A stretch of DNA of 10,449 bases from Paracoccaceae bacterium. Its GTDB lineage: Bacteria; Pseudomonadota; Alphaproteobacteria; Rhodobacterales; Rhodobacteraceae. The stretch is taken from assembly GCA_003564655.1 (NCBI GenBank), contig PXES01000342.1, forward strand, positions 1 through 10,449. Reading direction: 5' to 3'. The position numbers were made by a program, and so were the translations under genes. This document shows, one piece after another, positions 1 to 5,379 of this stretch. The notes under the pieces are model-generated. The model saw nothing but the letters and a program-made list of their open reading frames with translations. It made no database searches and was not told where the DNA came from. Position 1 is the first letter of the stretch. Each line of letters begins with the position of its first letter.

Positions 1-2
1 AA

Positions 3-134
3 TTGAAATGCGCCTGCGTGGGCGGCGACAGCAAGGTGCCGCTGGGTTTCGTGTCGCTGACCGAGAACCTGATGATGATCGGGATGGCGCTGTGGATGCT
101 GGTCAAGCCGATGGGCGTGGGAATCGGGGGGTGA
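3..134 (+). CDS. C-terminal end of a small membrane protein, possibly MauE/DoxX-like (partial)
   Basis: An open frame enters from the left window edge and ends at TGA 132-134, giving 43 residues. The visible part has a Cys-Ala-Cys motif followed by VGGDSKVPLGFVSLTEN and then a hydrophobic, methionine-rich segment (LMMIGMALWMLV) that looks like a final transmembrane helix, with a short glycine-rich tail. The pattern resembles the end of MauE/DoxX-type redox-associated membrane proteins, which are often found next to glutaredoxin-like proteins. That assignment is from memory of the family and is not secure. It converges on the minus-strand membrane protein gene, with only 15 bases between the two stop codons. 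The start and most of the protein lie outside the window. Confidence 0.5.
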   Translation: MKCACVGGDSKVPLGFVSLTENLMMIGMALWMLVKPMGVGIGG

Positions 135-149
135 ACACCTTCGCACCGC

Positions 150-806
150 TCATCCACGCGCGCCCATGACGATCGCAACCCCGGTCAAGAGCAGCGCCTG
201 GATCCAGAAGAGGCCCAGCGCTGCCAGCATCAGCACCGGCCATGACGGCGCCCGCAACCCCCGCGCTGCATGCGCCTGCGCGATCAGCGCCATGTGCAAC
301 GGCAGCGCGCTGACGAGCGTCGCGTACAGATAGGCGCCCGACAGGTTCACGAAGCCCGCTGACTGCGCAAGCGTCGGGCCGACGACGCGCAGCGCTTGGC
401 CCGGATCGCCGCCGAAAGAGCCGAACAGCAGCGCCGAGGCCGGATAGATCGCCAGATGCAGCCCGACAAAGGCCCCGATCCGGGCTGGAATATCGAGGGC
501 GAGCGCGCGTATTGGCGACAGCCGAAGGGCGCGCAACTGCGCAAACAGGAGCAACCCCAGCGCGTTGACGACAAACACCACGGGCAGGCCGTTGGTAACG
601 ATCTGGCGCGCGAACCGCCCCAGCGCCGGGCCTGCGCCCCACAGATGCGGCCCCAACCCGGGGGCGAGCGCGATGTAGAGCGCCAGCACGGGGGCGAGAC
701 CGGCGAGGCTGAGCAGAGCCACATTGCGCGCGAACACCGAAAACGGCAGATCCACGCCGAAATGCCGGTCCAGCCATTGGGGAGGTCTGCTGTCGCGCTC
801 ACTCAT
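150..806 (-). CDS. five-helix integral membrane protein of unknown function
   Basis: The protein has 218 residues. I do not recognise the family. Five hydrophobic stretches suggest transmembrane helices at about residues 26-50, 70-92, 106-131, 149-177 and 188-214. The hydrophilic N-terminus (MSERDSRPPQWLDRHFG) has no signal peptide. Histidines lie near or inside helices at about 54, 117, 171 and 179. They could bind a metal or haem, but no known haem-b motif is evident. The ATG at 804-806 lies 9 bases after the stop of the cytochrome c gene, so the two are almost certainly co-transcribed. The membrane protein may therefore be a redox partner or anchor for the cytochrome, which is inference from gene order only. 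The ribosome binding site is weak (TAGGGC region), as is common for a coupled downstream gene. Confidence 0.8.
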   Translation of the reverse strand: MSERDSRPPQWLDRHFGVDLPFSVFARNVALLSLAGLAPVLALYIALAPGLGPHLWGAGPALGRFARQIVTNGLPVVFVVNALGLLLFAQLRALRLSPIRALALDIPARIGAFVGLHLAIYPASALLFGSFGGDPGQALRVVGPTLAQSAGFVNLSGAYLYATLVSALPLHMALIAQAHAARGLRAPSWPVLMLAALGLFWIQALLLTGVAIVMGARG

Positions 807-815
807 CGCGCAGCC

Positions 816-1247
816 CTATTCCGCGCGCTCTGCCGCCGTGCGTGCCGCCTGAATTTCCTGTATCCGCTCAGGCCAGGTGGACCGGATGAAAGCCAGGATC
901 GCCCTGATCTCGGCATCGCTCAACACATCCCCGAAAGCCGGCATGCCCGAATCGTAGGCCACGCCCAGATCATCCAGATAGGCCTGCCCGCCGCGGCGCG
1001 TGTACTCGAACAGCATCGTGTCGCCATGGTGCCAGGTGTGCCCGGTCTCGTCATGCGGCGGCGCTGGCAAGCGGCCATCTGGCCCGGGACGCTGCCAGTC
1101 GGGCGCGCCCTCCAGATCCGCCCCGTGACATGCCGCGCAATGCTCGGCGTAGAGGGCGCGCCCCATGTCGATCTCCTCGGCCGAGGCCGTCGCAACACTG
1201 ACGGCAGCAATCAGGGCCAAGCAAGGCAAGAGGGGGCGTCGTCTCAT
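816..1247 (-). CDS. periplasmic class I c-type cytochrome (monohaem)
   Basis: The protein has 143 residues. A signal peptide is clear: MRRR, then a hydrophobic core, then likely cleavage after Ala-Ser-Ala at about residue 23. The mature part carries one haem-binding CxxCH motif (C37-A-A-C40-H41) and a likely distal ligand Met102 in GMPAFG, followed by the usual C-terminal helix (SDAEIRAILAFIRSTWP). This is a short single-haem electron carrier of the periplasm. A His-rich stretch at 66-74 (HDETGHTWHH) sits in the loop between the two ligands and might bind metal. I chose ATG 1245-1247 because AAGGAG lies 10 bases upstream (1258-1263) and the signal peptide starts there. A longer open frame reaching back to 1418 adds only non-conserved, charged sequence. 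The five-helix membrane protein follows after 9 bases. The electron partner cannot be told from sequence. Confidence 0.92.
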   Translation of the reverse strand: MRRRPLLPCLALIAAVSVATASAEEIDMGRALYAEHCAACHGADLEGAPDWQRPGPDGRLPAPPHDETGHTWHHGDTMLFEYTRRGGQAYLDDLGVAYDSGMPAFGDVLSDAEIRAILAFIRSTWPERIQEIQAARTAAERAE

Positions 1248-1430
1248 TCTAAGGCGGCTCCTTTGCGGGAAATGGGCATCCGGGCCGATGCATGAAGGGG
1301 CGGGACCTTCCGGAGATTGCAAGTCTCTGCCCTGACGACCGCTAACGTTCGGGAAGGGTAGATTGAATTGCTCATAAAGGGAATGATCCGCTGGCATCGC
1401 GACCAGGCCGCTCAACACAAGGCGACACGG
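1248..1430. other. gap between the MFS and cytochrome c genes
   Basis: This stretch of 183 bases separates the MFS stop codon from the cytochrome c start. It holds the cytochrome ribosome binding site (1258-1263) and is long enough for a promoter, but I see no strong -35/-10 pair on the minus strand. A TTGAAT hexamer at 1363-1368 matches a half-site of the operator at 2750-2777; a single hexamer is weak evidence. No convincing coding frame or terminator was seen. Confidence 0.4.
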
Positions 1431-2721
1431 TCAGTCCGCCGGGTTCAGGCGTGGATGGGTTTCCTCGCCCCAGACGAACAGCACCGCGCCCGAGGCGAAC
1501 ATCGACAGCGCCACGAACCAGAAGGCGGCTTCCAGCGCGCCGGTCAGATGCGCCGCCGCCCCTAGGCCCAGCGCGCCGATGGCATAGCCCAGATCGCGCC
1601 AGAAACGGTAGATGCCGATCGCCGAGCCGCGCCAGGCGGGCGGTGTGATGTCGGCCACCGAAGCCGAGAGGTTGGGATAAAGGAGCGCCATGCCGAAGCC
1701 CGCCACCCCGGCCGAGAGCGACCACCACGGCGCGCCGTCACCCAGCACGACCATGGCCACCCCCGCGCCGCATATCCACATGCCCAGCACATTCGGCCAG
1801 AACCTTCCCACATGGTCGGACAGCCGTCCGGTGAAGAGCTGCGACCCGCCCCAGACAAAGCCATACACGCCCACGATCCAGCCCATCTCGGTCAGGCTGG
1901 CGCCCTGTGCCACCAGAAACACCGGAAAGATCACCCAGACCAGCGCATCGACGAACTTTTCCACCAGCCCGGCCTGCGACAGCGCCGCAAGCCGCCGGTC
2001 GCGCCAGCTCATCATCGCCAGCACCTCGGCCGTGCTCGGGTGTTCGGCCACGCCTTGCGGATAGCGCGGCGGGTATTGCGGCGGCCGCAATCGGTGCGCG
2101 GCGCTCTCGGCCCGCGCCCATGGCAGCGTGTCCCTGACCCCGACCACGGTCAGCACCAGCGCCAGACCCACCACTGCCAGCCCGAAGACCAGCAGCCCCA
2201 GACGCGCGCCCAGCGCCTCGGCGGCATAGGCGGTCAGCACGCCCGCCAGCGCCACGCCGACATAGCCCGAGAACTCGTTTAGCCCCATGGTCAACCCGCG
2301 TTCCTCGGGGCGGGTGATGTCCAGCTTCGCGGTCTGGGTCATCGACCAGCAAAGCCCCTGATTGATGCCCAGCAGCACCGTGGCGGTGACGATCCAGCCC
2401 CAGCCGGGCGCGGCCCAGATCATCACCGGGATCGGCAGCGCGATCACCCAGCCCCAGAACAATACCCGTTGCCGCCCGATCCGTTCCGACACCCGGCCCG
2501 CGACGAAATTCATCACCGCCTTGACCAGCCCGAAGGCGACGACAAAGGCTGCTCAGCAGCAGGAAAGACCCGCGCGCGAGGCCGAATTCGCTTTCGGCCA
2601 GCGCCGGGATCACCGTGCGCATCATCCCGATGGCAAAGCCGACCAGCAGCACCTGCACCAGTTGATGCGCGACCTGGTCGAGGTTTGCGCGGATGCCGAA
2701 TTGAAAGGTGGTCTCGGGCAT
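1431..2721 (-). pseudogene. MFS transporter gene broken by a one-base frameshift
   Basis: Two overlapping frames together make one 12-helix major facilitator superfamily protein of about 429 residues. The first 58 residues (MPETTFQFG to FLLLSS) read from ATG 2721. The rest reads in another frame from about 2546 (FVVAFGLVKAVMNF onward) to TGA 1431. Removing one base at about 2547-2548 joins them into a smooth membrane helix. MFS loop motifs are visible in both halves: GRVSERIGR after the second helix and GRLSDHVGR at the matching place in the second half. No frame spans the whole protein, so the gene as written gives a truncated product. It is either a recent pseudogene or a sequencing error, because the remainder shows no decay. 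It diverges from the ArsR-rhodanese gene across the operator at 2750-2777, so it is probably the regulator's target. The substrate is unknown. Confidence 0.85.
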
Positions 2722-2749
2722 TTGGGCCTTGCGTTGTCAGGGCGGCGAG

Positions 2750-2777
2750 CATTATTCAAGTAGTTGCTTGAATGATG
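2750..2777. promoter_or_regulatory. inverted-repeat operator between the MFS and ArsR-rhodanese genes
   Basis: Two arms of 11 bases, CATTATTCAAG (2750-2760) and CTTGAATGATG (2767-2777), are inverted copies with one mismatch, separated by six bases. The core ATTCAAG-N6-CTTGAAT is perfect. This resembles the AT-rich palindromes bound by ArsR/SmtB-family dimers. It lies in the 75-base divergent region, 20 bases before the regulator start and 29 bases before the MFS start, so binding could repress both genes. A minus-strand promoter, TTACAT (2775-2780) and AATAAT (2751-2756) with an 18-base spacer, would overlap the repeat. That promoter is a weaker call than the repeat itself. Confidence 0.75.
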
Positions 2778-2796
2778 TAACGGGTAGAAGAGGTCC

Positions 2797-3462
2797 ATGT
2801 CAATCAACCCCAAAATCACGCTGCTGGAGGAATATGCGCTTGTCGCCCGCGCCCTGGCGGCACCGGCGCGGATGATGCTGCTGGAGCAGGTCGCGCAGGG
2901 CGAGCGCGGGGTCGATGGGCTGGCGGAACGGACCGGGCTGAGCGTCGCAAATGCCTCGCAGCATCTGCAGCAGTTGCGCAGGGCGGGCCTGGTCACCAGT
3001 CGGCGCGATGGCAAGTCGGTGCTCTACCGCCTGACCGACACCAGGACGCTGGCGCTGATGGACCTGTTGCGCCTGGTGGCCGAGCGCAATCTGGGCCGTG
3101 TTGCCGATATCCTGCGCGATCTGTCCGGGGGCGCAGCACCGCCCGAGCCGCTGGGCCGCGATGAGCTGGCCCGGCGCATGGCGGATGGGTCGGTCACCAT
3201 CCTCGATCTGCGCCCGGCCGACGAATACGCGATTGGTCACATTCCGGGGGCGCGCAATCTGTCGGTGGCCGAGCTTGAACGCATCGCCCCGTTGCTGGAT
3301 CCGGAAGCCGAGATCGTGGCCTATTGCCGAGGCCCCTACTGCATCTACGCGCATCAGGCTGTCGCGGTGCTACGGGAGCAGGGTTTGCGCGCGCACCGCC
3401 TCGATGGTGGTTTTCCGGAATGGCGGGTGGAGGGGCGGCGGATCGCGAAACTCGCCGGGTGA
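2797..3462 (+). CDS. ArsR-family transcriptional regulator with C-terminal rhodanese domain
   Basis: The protein has 221 residues. Residues 1-105 form an ArsR/SmtB winged helix-turn-helix: LAAPARMMLLEQV is the typical first helix, 39-66 the HTH with recognition sequence SVANASQHLQQL, and 67-79 the wing (SRRDGKSVLYRL). Residues 117-220 form a single rhodanese domain with LDLRPADEYAIGHIPGA and the active-site loop Cys177-RGPY-Cys182, then GGFPEWR. The DNA-binding half has no cysteine at all, so the usual metal sites of ArsR proteins are absent. A signal would have to act through C177/C182, for example as a persulfide or disulfide. The ATG at 2797 has AAGAGG at 2788-2793, a short spacing. The gene diverges from the MFS gene and probably represses both itself and the transporter through the repeat at 2750-2777. 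Family assignment is firm; the sulfur or redox signal is inferred. Confidence 0.93.
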   Translation: MSINPKITLLEEYALVARALAAPARMMLLEQVAQGERGVDGLAERTGLSVANASQHLQQLRRAGLVTSRRDGKSVLYRLTDTRTLALMDLLRLVAERNLGRVADILRDLSGGAAPPEPLGRDELARRMADGSVTILDLRPADEYAIGHIPGARNLSVAELERIAPLLDPEAEIVAYCRGPYCIYAHQAVAVLREQGLRAHRLDGGFPEWRVEGRRIAKLAG

Positions 3463-3533
3463 CGCCGGGTAGTGAAGAGCGCATGCCCCATGATTGCCTG
3501 TGAGACAGGGGCGCGACCACCGCGCGTTTCCGA
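3463..3533. other. short convergent intergenic region, probable prophage-chromosome border
   Basis: These 71 bases lie between the stop codons of the chromosomal regulator and the last prophage-side gene. A small hairpin, CCTGT-GAG-ACAGG (3497-3509), with an alternative outer pairing GCCCC/GGGGC (3485-3489, 3508-3512), could help end transcription from both sides. There is no T-run, so a classical intrinsic terminator is not supported. The octamer CGCCGGGT occurs twice in tandem (3453-3460, 3463-3470), across the regulator stop codon. It is too short to be called an att site. Confidence 0.35.
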
Positions 3534-3734
3534 TCACCTGATCTCGAACCACCGCATGGCGGTCTGCAGTAGGTGATCGTAATTGCCCGCCATCGCCTCG
3601 TCCATGAAGTTGGCGATCTCATCTTCGGAGAGCCCGGCATCGCGAGCGGCTTCGCGGCATCGGCCCAGCACGGCGAAGGCGTTGCCGTCCTGGCCGGTGA
3701 GCGTGACGGTAATGTCGGGGTGTTTCGGGGTCAT
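3534..3734 (-). CDS. small conserved protein of unknown function
   Basis: The protein has 66 residues. It has an N-terminal beta-like stretch (ITVTLTGQDGNAFAVLG) followed by helices (RCREAARDAGLSEDEIANFMDEAMAGNYDHLL) and ends in QTAMRWFEIR. I recall similar small proteins, with the LTG-DGNAF start and the YDHLL-MRW end, in actinobacterial and proteobacterial phages and chromosomes; no function is known to me. It has no signal peptide and no cysteine except C26, so it is presumably cytoplasmic. I chose ATG 3732-3734 because GGAG (3744-3747) lies 9 bases upstream. An ATG at 3749 would place that ribosome binding site inside the gene. It is on the same strand as the lysis genes, 68 bases after the o-spanin-like gene, and could be a passenger gene or the last late gene. 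Confidence 0.8.
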   Translation of the reverse strand: MTPKHPDITVTLTGQDGNAFAVLGRCREAARDAGLSEDEIANFMDEAMAGNYDHLLQTAMRWFEIR

Positions 3735-3802
3735 TACGTGCGGCTCCATCGACGCGGCACCACCACATCAGGCGTGGCTTGCGGGCATAGTCCAGTCGCG
3801 AG

Positions 3803-4069
3803 TCAGCGGCTGGCACGCGGGGATCGGCACGCTCGCGCCTGATCGCGCAGGACGGCGTAATCGGCGAGCCAGCCCGCGATCAACGCCCCCTCGGGCAGCG
3901 CGGCGACTTCCTCGGCCACGCGCATCTGCTCAGCATGACTGTACGCGACGACGGGTGGGCAGGCGCCGGGCGGGGCGTCAGAACCCGCCGTCGCGCAGCC
4001 TGTCAAGAAGATCGTCGCGGCTGCGAGGGCGGCGCGCGGCGGCGTCCAGCATCTGGCGGTGGATGGCAT
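3803..4069 (-). CDS. putative o-spanin (Rz1-like outer-membrane lipoprotein)
   Basis: The protein has 88 residues. A short N-terminus and hydrophobic core (AALAAATIF) lead to a lipobox LTGC at 22-25, so C25 would be lipidated and the mature part would be about 64 residues. After the lipobox comes a short proline-containing linker (APPGACPPVV), then a helical part to the end. The ATG at 4067-4069 has GGAG 7 bases upstream (4077-4080), inside the i-spanin-like gene. The first 92 bases overlap that gene in another frame, and the gene then extends past its end. This out-of-frame overlap is the classic layout of Rz/Rz1 spanin pairs in phages of Gram-negative hosts, which fuse inner and outer membranes at the last step of lysis. 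There is no obvious sequence match to lambda Rz1, so the role rests on lipobox, size and gene layout. The last residues (RSPRASR) are basic and may not be conserved. Confidence 0.75.
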   Translation of the reverse strand: MPSTARCWTPPRAALAAATIFLTGCATAGSDAPPGACPPVVAYSHAEQMRVAEEVAALPEGALIAGWLADYAVLRDQARACRSPRASR

Positions 4070-4235
4070 CGTTGCGCTCCAGGGTTTCGAGCCGTTCGGC
4101 GGCGCGGCCTGCGCGCTCGGCCGAGCGGCGAAGGGTGAGAATGAACAGGGCGATGGCGAGGGCGAGGAGGGCGAGAGCCGCTACCCGTCGTGCCCATGGC
4201 CGGGCGAGAAGCCCGACCACCACGCTGGCCCACAT
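3978..4235 (-). CDS. putative i-spanin (Rz-like inner-membrane protein)
   Basis: The protein has 85 residues. One transmembrane helix spans about residues 17-35 (VAALALLALAIALFILTL), with WARR before it. A charged, Ala/Arg/Glu-rich helix (about 37-65: RRSAERAGRAAERLETLERND) suggests a periplasmic coiled coil, and the C-terminus is LLDRLRDGGF. This matches the topology of Rz-type i-spanins, though it is shorter than lambda Rz. The start ATG at 4233-4235 shares its A with the endolysin stop (TGATG), so translation is probably coupled. A longer open frame to 4529 would cover the endolysin gene in another frame and is not believable. The o-spanin-like gene starts inside this gene. Position directly after the endolysin supports a lysis role. 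Confidence 0.78.
   Translation of the reverse strand: MWASVVVGLLARPWARRVAALALLALAIALFILTLRRSAERAGRAAERLETLERNDAIHRQMLDAAARRPRSRDDLLDRLRDGGF
4077..4080 (-). promoter_or_regulatory. ribosome binding site of the o-spanin-like gene
   Basis: GGAG on the minus strand lies 7 bases before the ATG at 4069, inside the i-spanin-like coding sequence. It supports real translation of the overlapping frame and fixes its start. Confidence 0.6.
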
Positions 4236-4915
4236 CAGCGCAACCCCTTGCGCCAATCGTCGAGCCGCGCCCAGACGGCGACGGCAATCCCTGCCAGCGC
4301 GAGCGCGATGAACAGCCAGCGAAGGGGGTCTAGATAGGGGACCAGCGGCAGGACGGCGCCCTGCGCTTCGGCCAAAACCTCCTGCGCAACCTCGACTCCG
4401 ACGGCACCGACAGTGGCCACCCCAGCCGCCCCGGTGCCCTTCAGGGTCCGGCTCTGCGCCAGCGCCTCGCGCGCGGGCGGGGTCTCGGCGGCAAAGGGTG
4501 CCGTACGTACCGGGAACCGTTCGCCCCACTGGCGCGCGGGGCCGAGATCGATATGGATGAAGCCCGAACGCGGATAGAAGCCGAAGCCGAGGAAACCGAC
4601 CTCGCGCGCTGCGGCCTCGAAGGCCGCGGGGTCGTGGTTCGACATGGCGATGTCAAAAGCCGTGCCATCCATGTGCTTCGAGCGCGGTGCCCCACCGACA
4701 TTACGGTTGTGCTCGGGCGAGCGATAGGCCGAGCGGACGATCAGCGGCTTGCCCAGCCGGTCGCGCAGCGCCTGCAGCTTGTCGAGGGCTTCCGGGTGCA
4801 GCTTGAGCTGGCCAGTGCCGCGGCAGGCGATCTCGGCGGGCGAGAAATTCTTCCAGCGCCAGAGGCTCTCAGGCACGTCGCGGTGATGGCGGAAGGTGCG
4901 GATGGGGTCGGACAT
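4235..4915 (-). CDS. phage endolysin, M15-family peptidase with C-terminal membrane segment
   Basis: The protein has 226 residues. Residues 17-133 form a peptidase M15 (D-Ala-D-Ala carboxypeptidase-like) domain. Its zinc ligands are readable: H81 in SKHMDG, D88 in TAFDI and H121 in GFIHIDLG, with RSAYRSPEHNRNVGG before them. Such enzymes cut peptide links in peptidoglycan, so this is the likely endolysin. There is no signal peptide. A linker rich in Ala/Gly/Val (140-190) leads to a hydrophobic segment LRWLFIALALAGIAVAVWA (198-216), followed by the charged end RLDDWRKGLR. This looks like a membrane anchor, unusual for a plain soluble endolysin. I chose ATG 4913-4915 because a perfect AAGGAG lies 7 bases upstream (4923-4928). 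The frame remains open to 5014, but that stretch is Arg/Pro-rich and not domain-like. The i-spanin-like gene follows with a TGATG overlap. Confidence 0.92.
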   Translation of the reverse strand: MSDPIRTFRHHRDVPESLWRWKNFSPAEIACRGTGQLKLHPEALDKLQALRDRLGKPLIVRSAYRSPEHNRNVGGAPRSKHMDGTAFDIAMSNHDPAAFEAAAREVGFLGFGFYPRSGFIHIDLGPARQWGERFPVRTAPFAAETPPAREALAQSRTLKGTGAAGVATVGAVGVEVAQEVLAEAQGAVLPLVPYLDPLRWLFIALALAGIAVAVWARLDDWRKGLR

Positions 4916-4922
4916 GAGACGT

Positions 4923-4928
4923 CTCCTT
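4923..4928 (-). promoter_or_regulatory. ribosome binding site of the endolysin gene
   Basis: AAGGAG on the minus strand lies 7 bases before the ATG at 4915. It decides between this start and an in-frame start 33 codons upstream. Confidence 0.75.
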
Positions 4929-4953
4929 GAGATGATAGGGCATGCGGAAGGGG

Positions 4954-4976
4954 CCGCCGCCCGGCGGGGGCGGCGG
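4954..4976. repeat. GC-only hairpin in the gap between holin-like and endolysin genes
   Basis: CCGCCGCCC (4954-4962) and GGGCGGCGG (4968-4976) form a perfect 9-base-pair stem with a 5-base loop. It lies in the only long gap of the phage block (4916-5070, 155 bases), 26 bases before the endolysin ribosome binding site. No T-run follows on either strand. It might slow ribosomes or polymerase or protect mRNA ends, but in DNA of this GC content it could also be chance. A second, weaker hairpin CCGGG/CCCGG sits at 5017-5032. I see no convincing gene in the gap. Confidence 0.5.
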
Positions 4977-5070
4977 AGAGGGTTCGTCAGCGTTGCTGGA
5001 AGGGAGCTTGCCAACGCCGGGTGGCAGCCCGGTGCGGCCTGCGCGCGCTGCGTTGCGCCGCCCGCTGGCG

Positions 5071-5379
5071 TCAGCCGCCGTTCTTGCGCTGGAAGGCGGC
5101 GAAGATCAGGTTGCGCATGTCGTGGATGTCGCGTTCGATGCGCTCGAGTCGGTCATGATCGACCTTGCGGTCCTCGTCGCGGCGCTTCTCGATGCGCGCG
5201 CGTTCCTCGGCCAGTTCTTTTTCCAGACGGTTGAGCAGCGCCTCATTCGTGAATGCCTTGCGCGTCACGGCGGTCGCCAGCCCGGCGATGAAGGTGAACC
5301 AGACGCCGATGGCCGCCGTGAACCCATGGTCGCGGAAGGCTTGCAGGATCTGTTCGGTGAGTGTGTGCCGGTTGCTCAT
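5071..5379 (-). CDS. one-helix coiled-coil membrane protein, putative phage holin
   Basis: The protein has 102 residues. A hydrophilic N-terminus (about 20 residues) is followed by one transmembrane segment at about 21-39 (TAAIGVWFTFIAGLATAVT). A long, strongly charged helix (45-92, rich in Glu, Arg, Asp and Lys) suggests a coiled coil; the tail is QRKNGG. The ATG at 5377-5379 overlaps the stop of the fibre gene as ATGA, so the two are translationally coupled. The position between fibre and endolysin, small size and single membrane segment suit a holin or a holin accessory protein. I do not recognise a named holin family. An alternative is a membrane scaffold or a modulator of lysis, with the endolysin's own membrane segment doing part of the work. 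Confidence 0.75.
   Translation of the reverse strand: MSNRHTLTEQILQAFRDHGFTAAIGVWFTFIAGLATAVTRKAFTNEALLNRLEKELAEERARIEKRRDEDRKVDHDRLERIERDIHDMRNLIFAAFQRKNGG

Noticed and set aside
396..1295. A 299-codon + strand frame across the membrane protein and cytochrome genes.
   Set aside because: It would span two real genes antisense. Its translation is Arg/Gln-rich, while the minus strand shows a haem motif and proper membrane helices.
2541..2556. Programmed ribosomal frameshift in the MFS gene.
   Set aside because: No heptamer slip site or recognised stimulatory structure is evident, and MFS transporters are not known for this. A mutation or sequence error is simpler.
4954..4976. Rho-independent terminator between the holin-like and endolysin genes.
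   Set aside because: The hairpin is strong but no T-run follows on either strand, and termination here would cut off the endolysin.
4916..5014. In-frame N-terminal extension of the endolysin from an ATG at 5014.
   Set aside because: The extension is Arg/Pro/Ala-rich without domain character, and a perfect AAGGAG sits at the right distance from the ATG at 4915.
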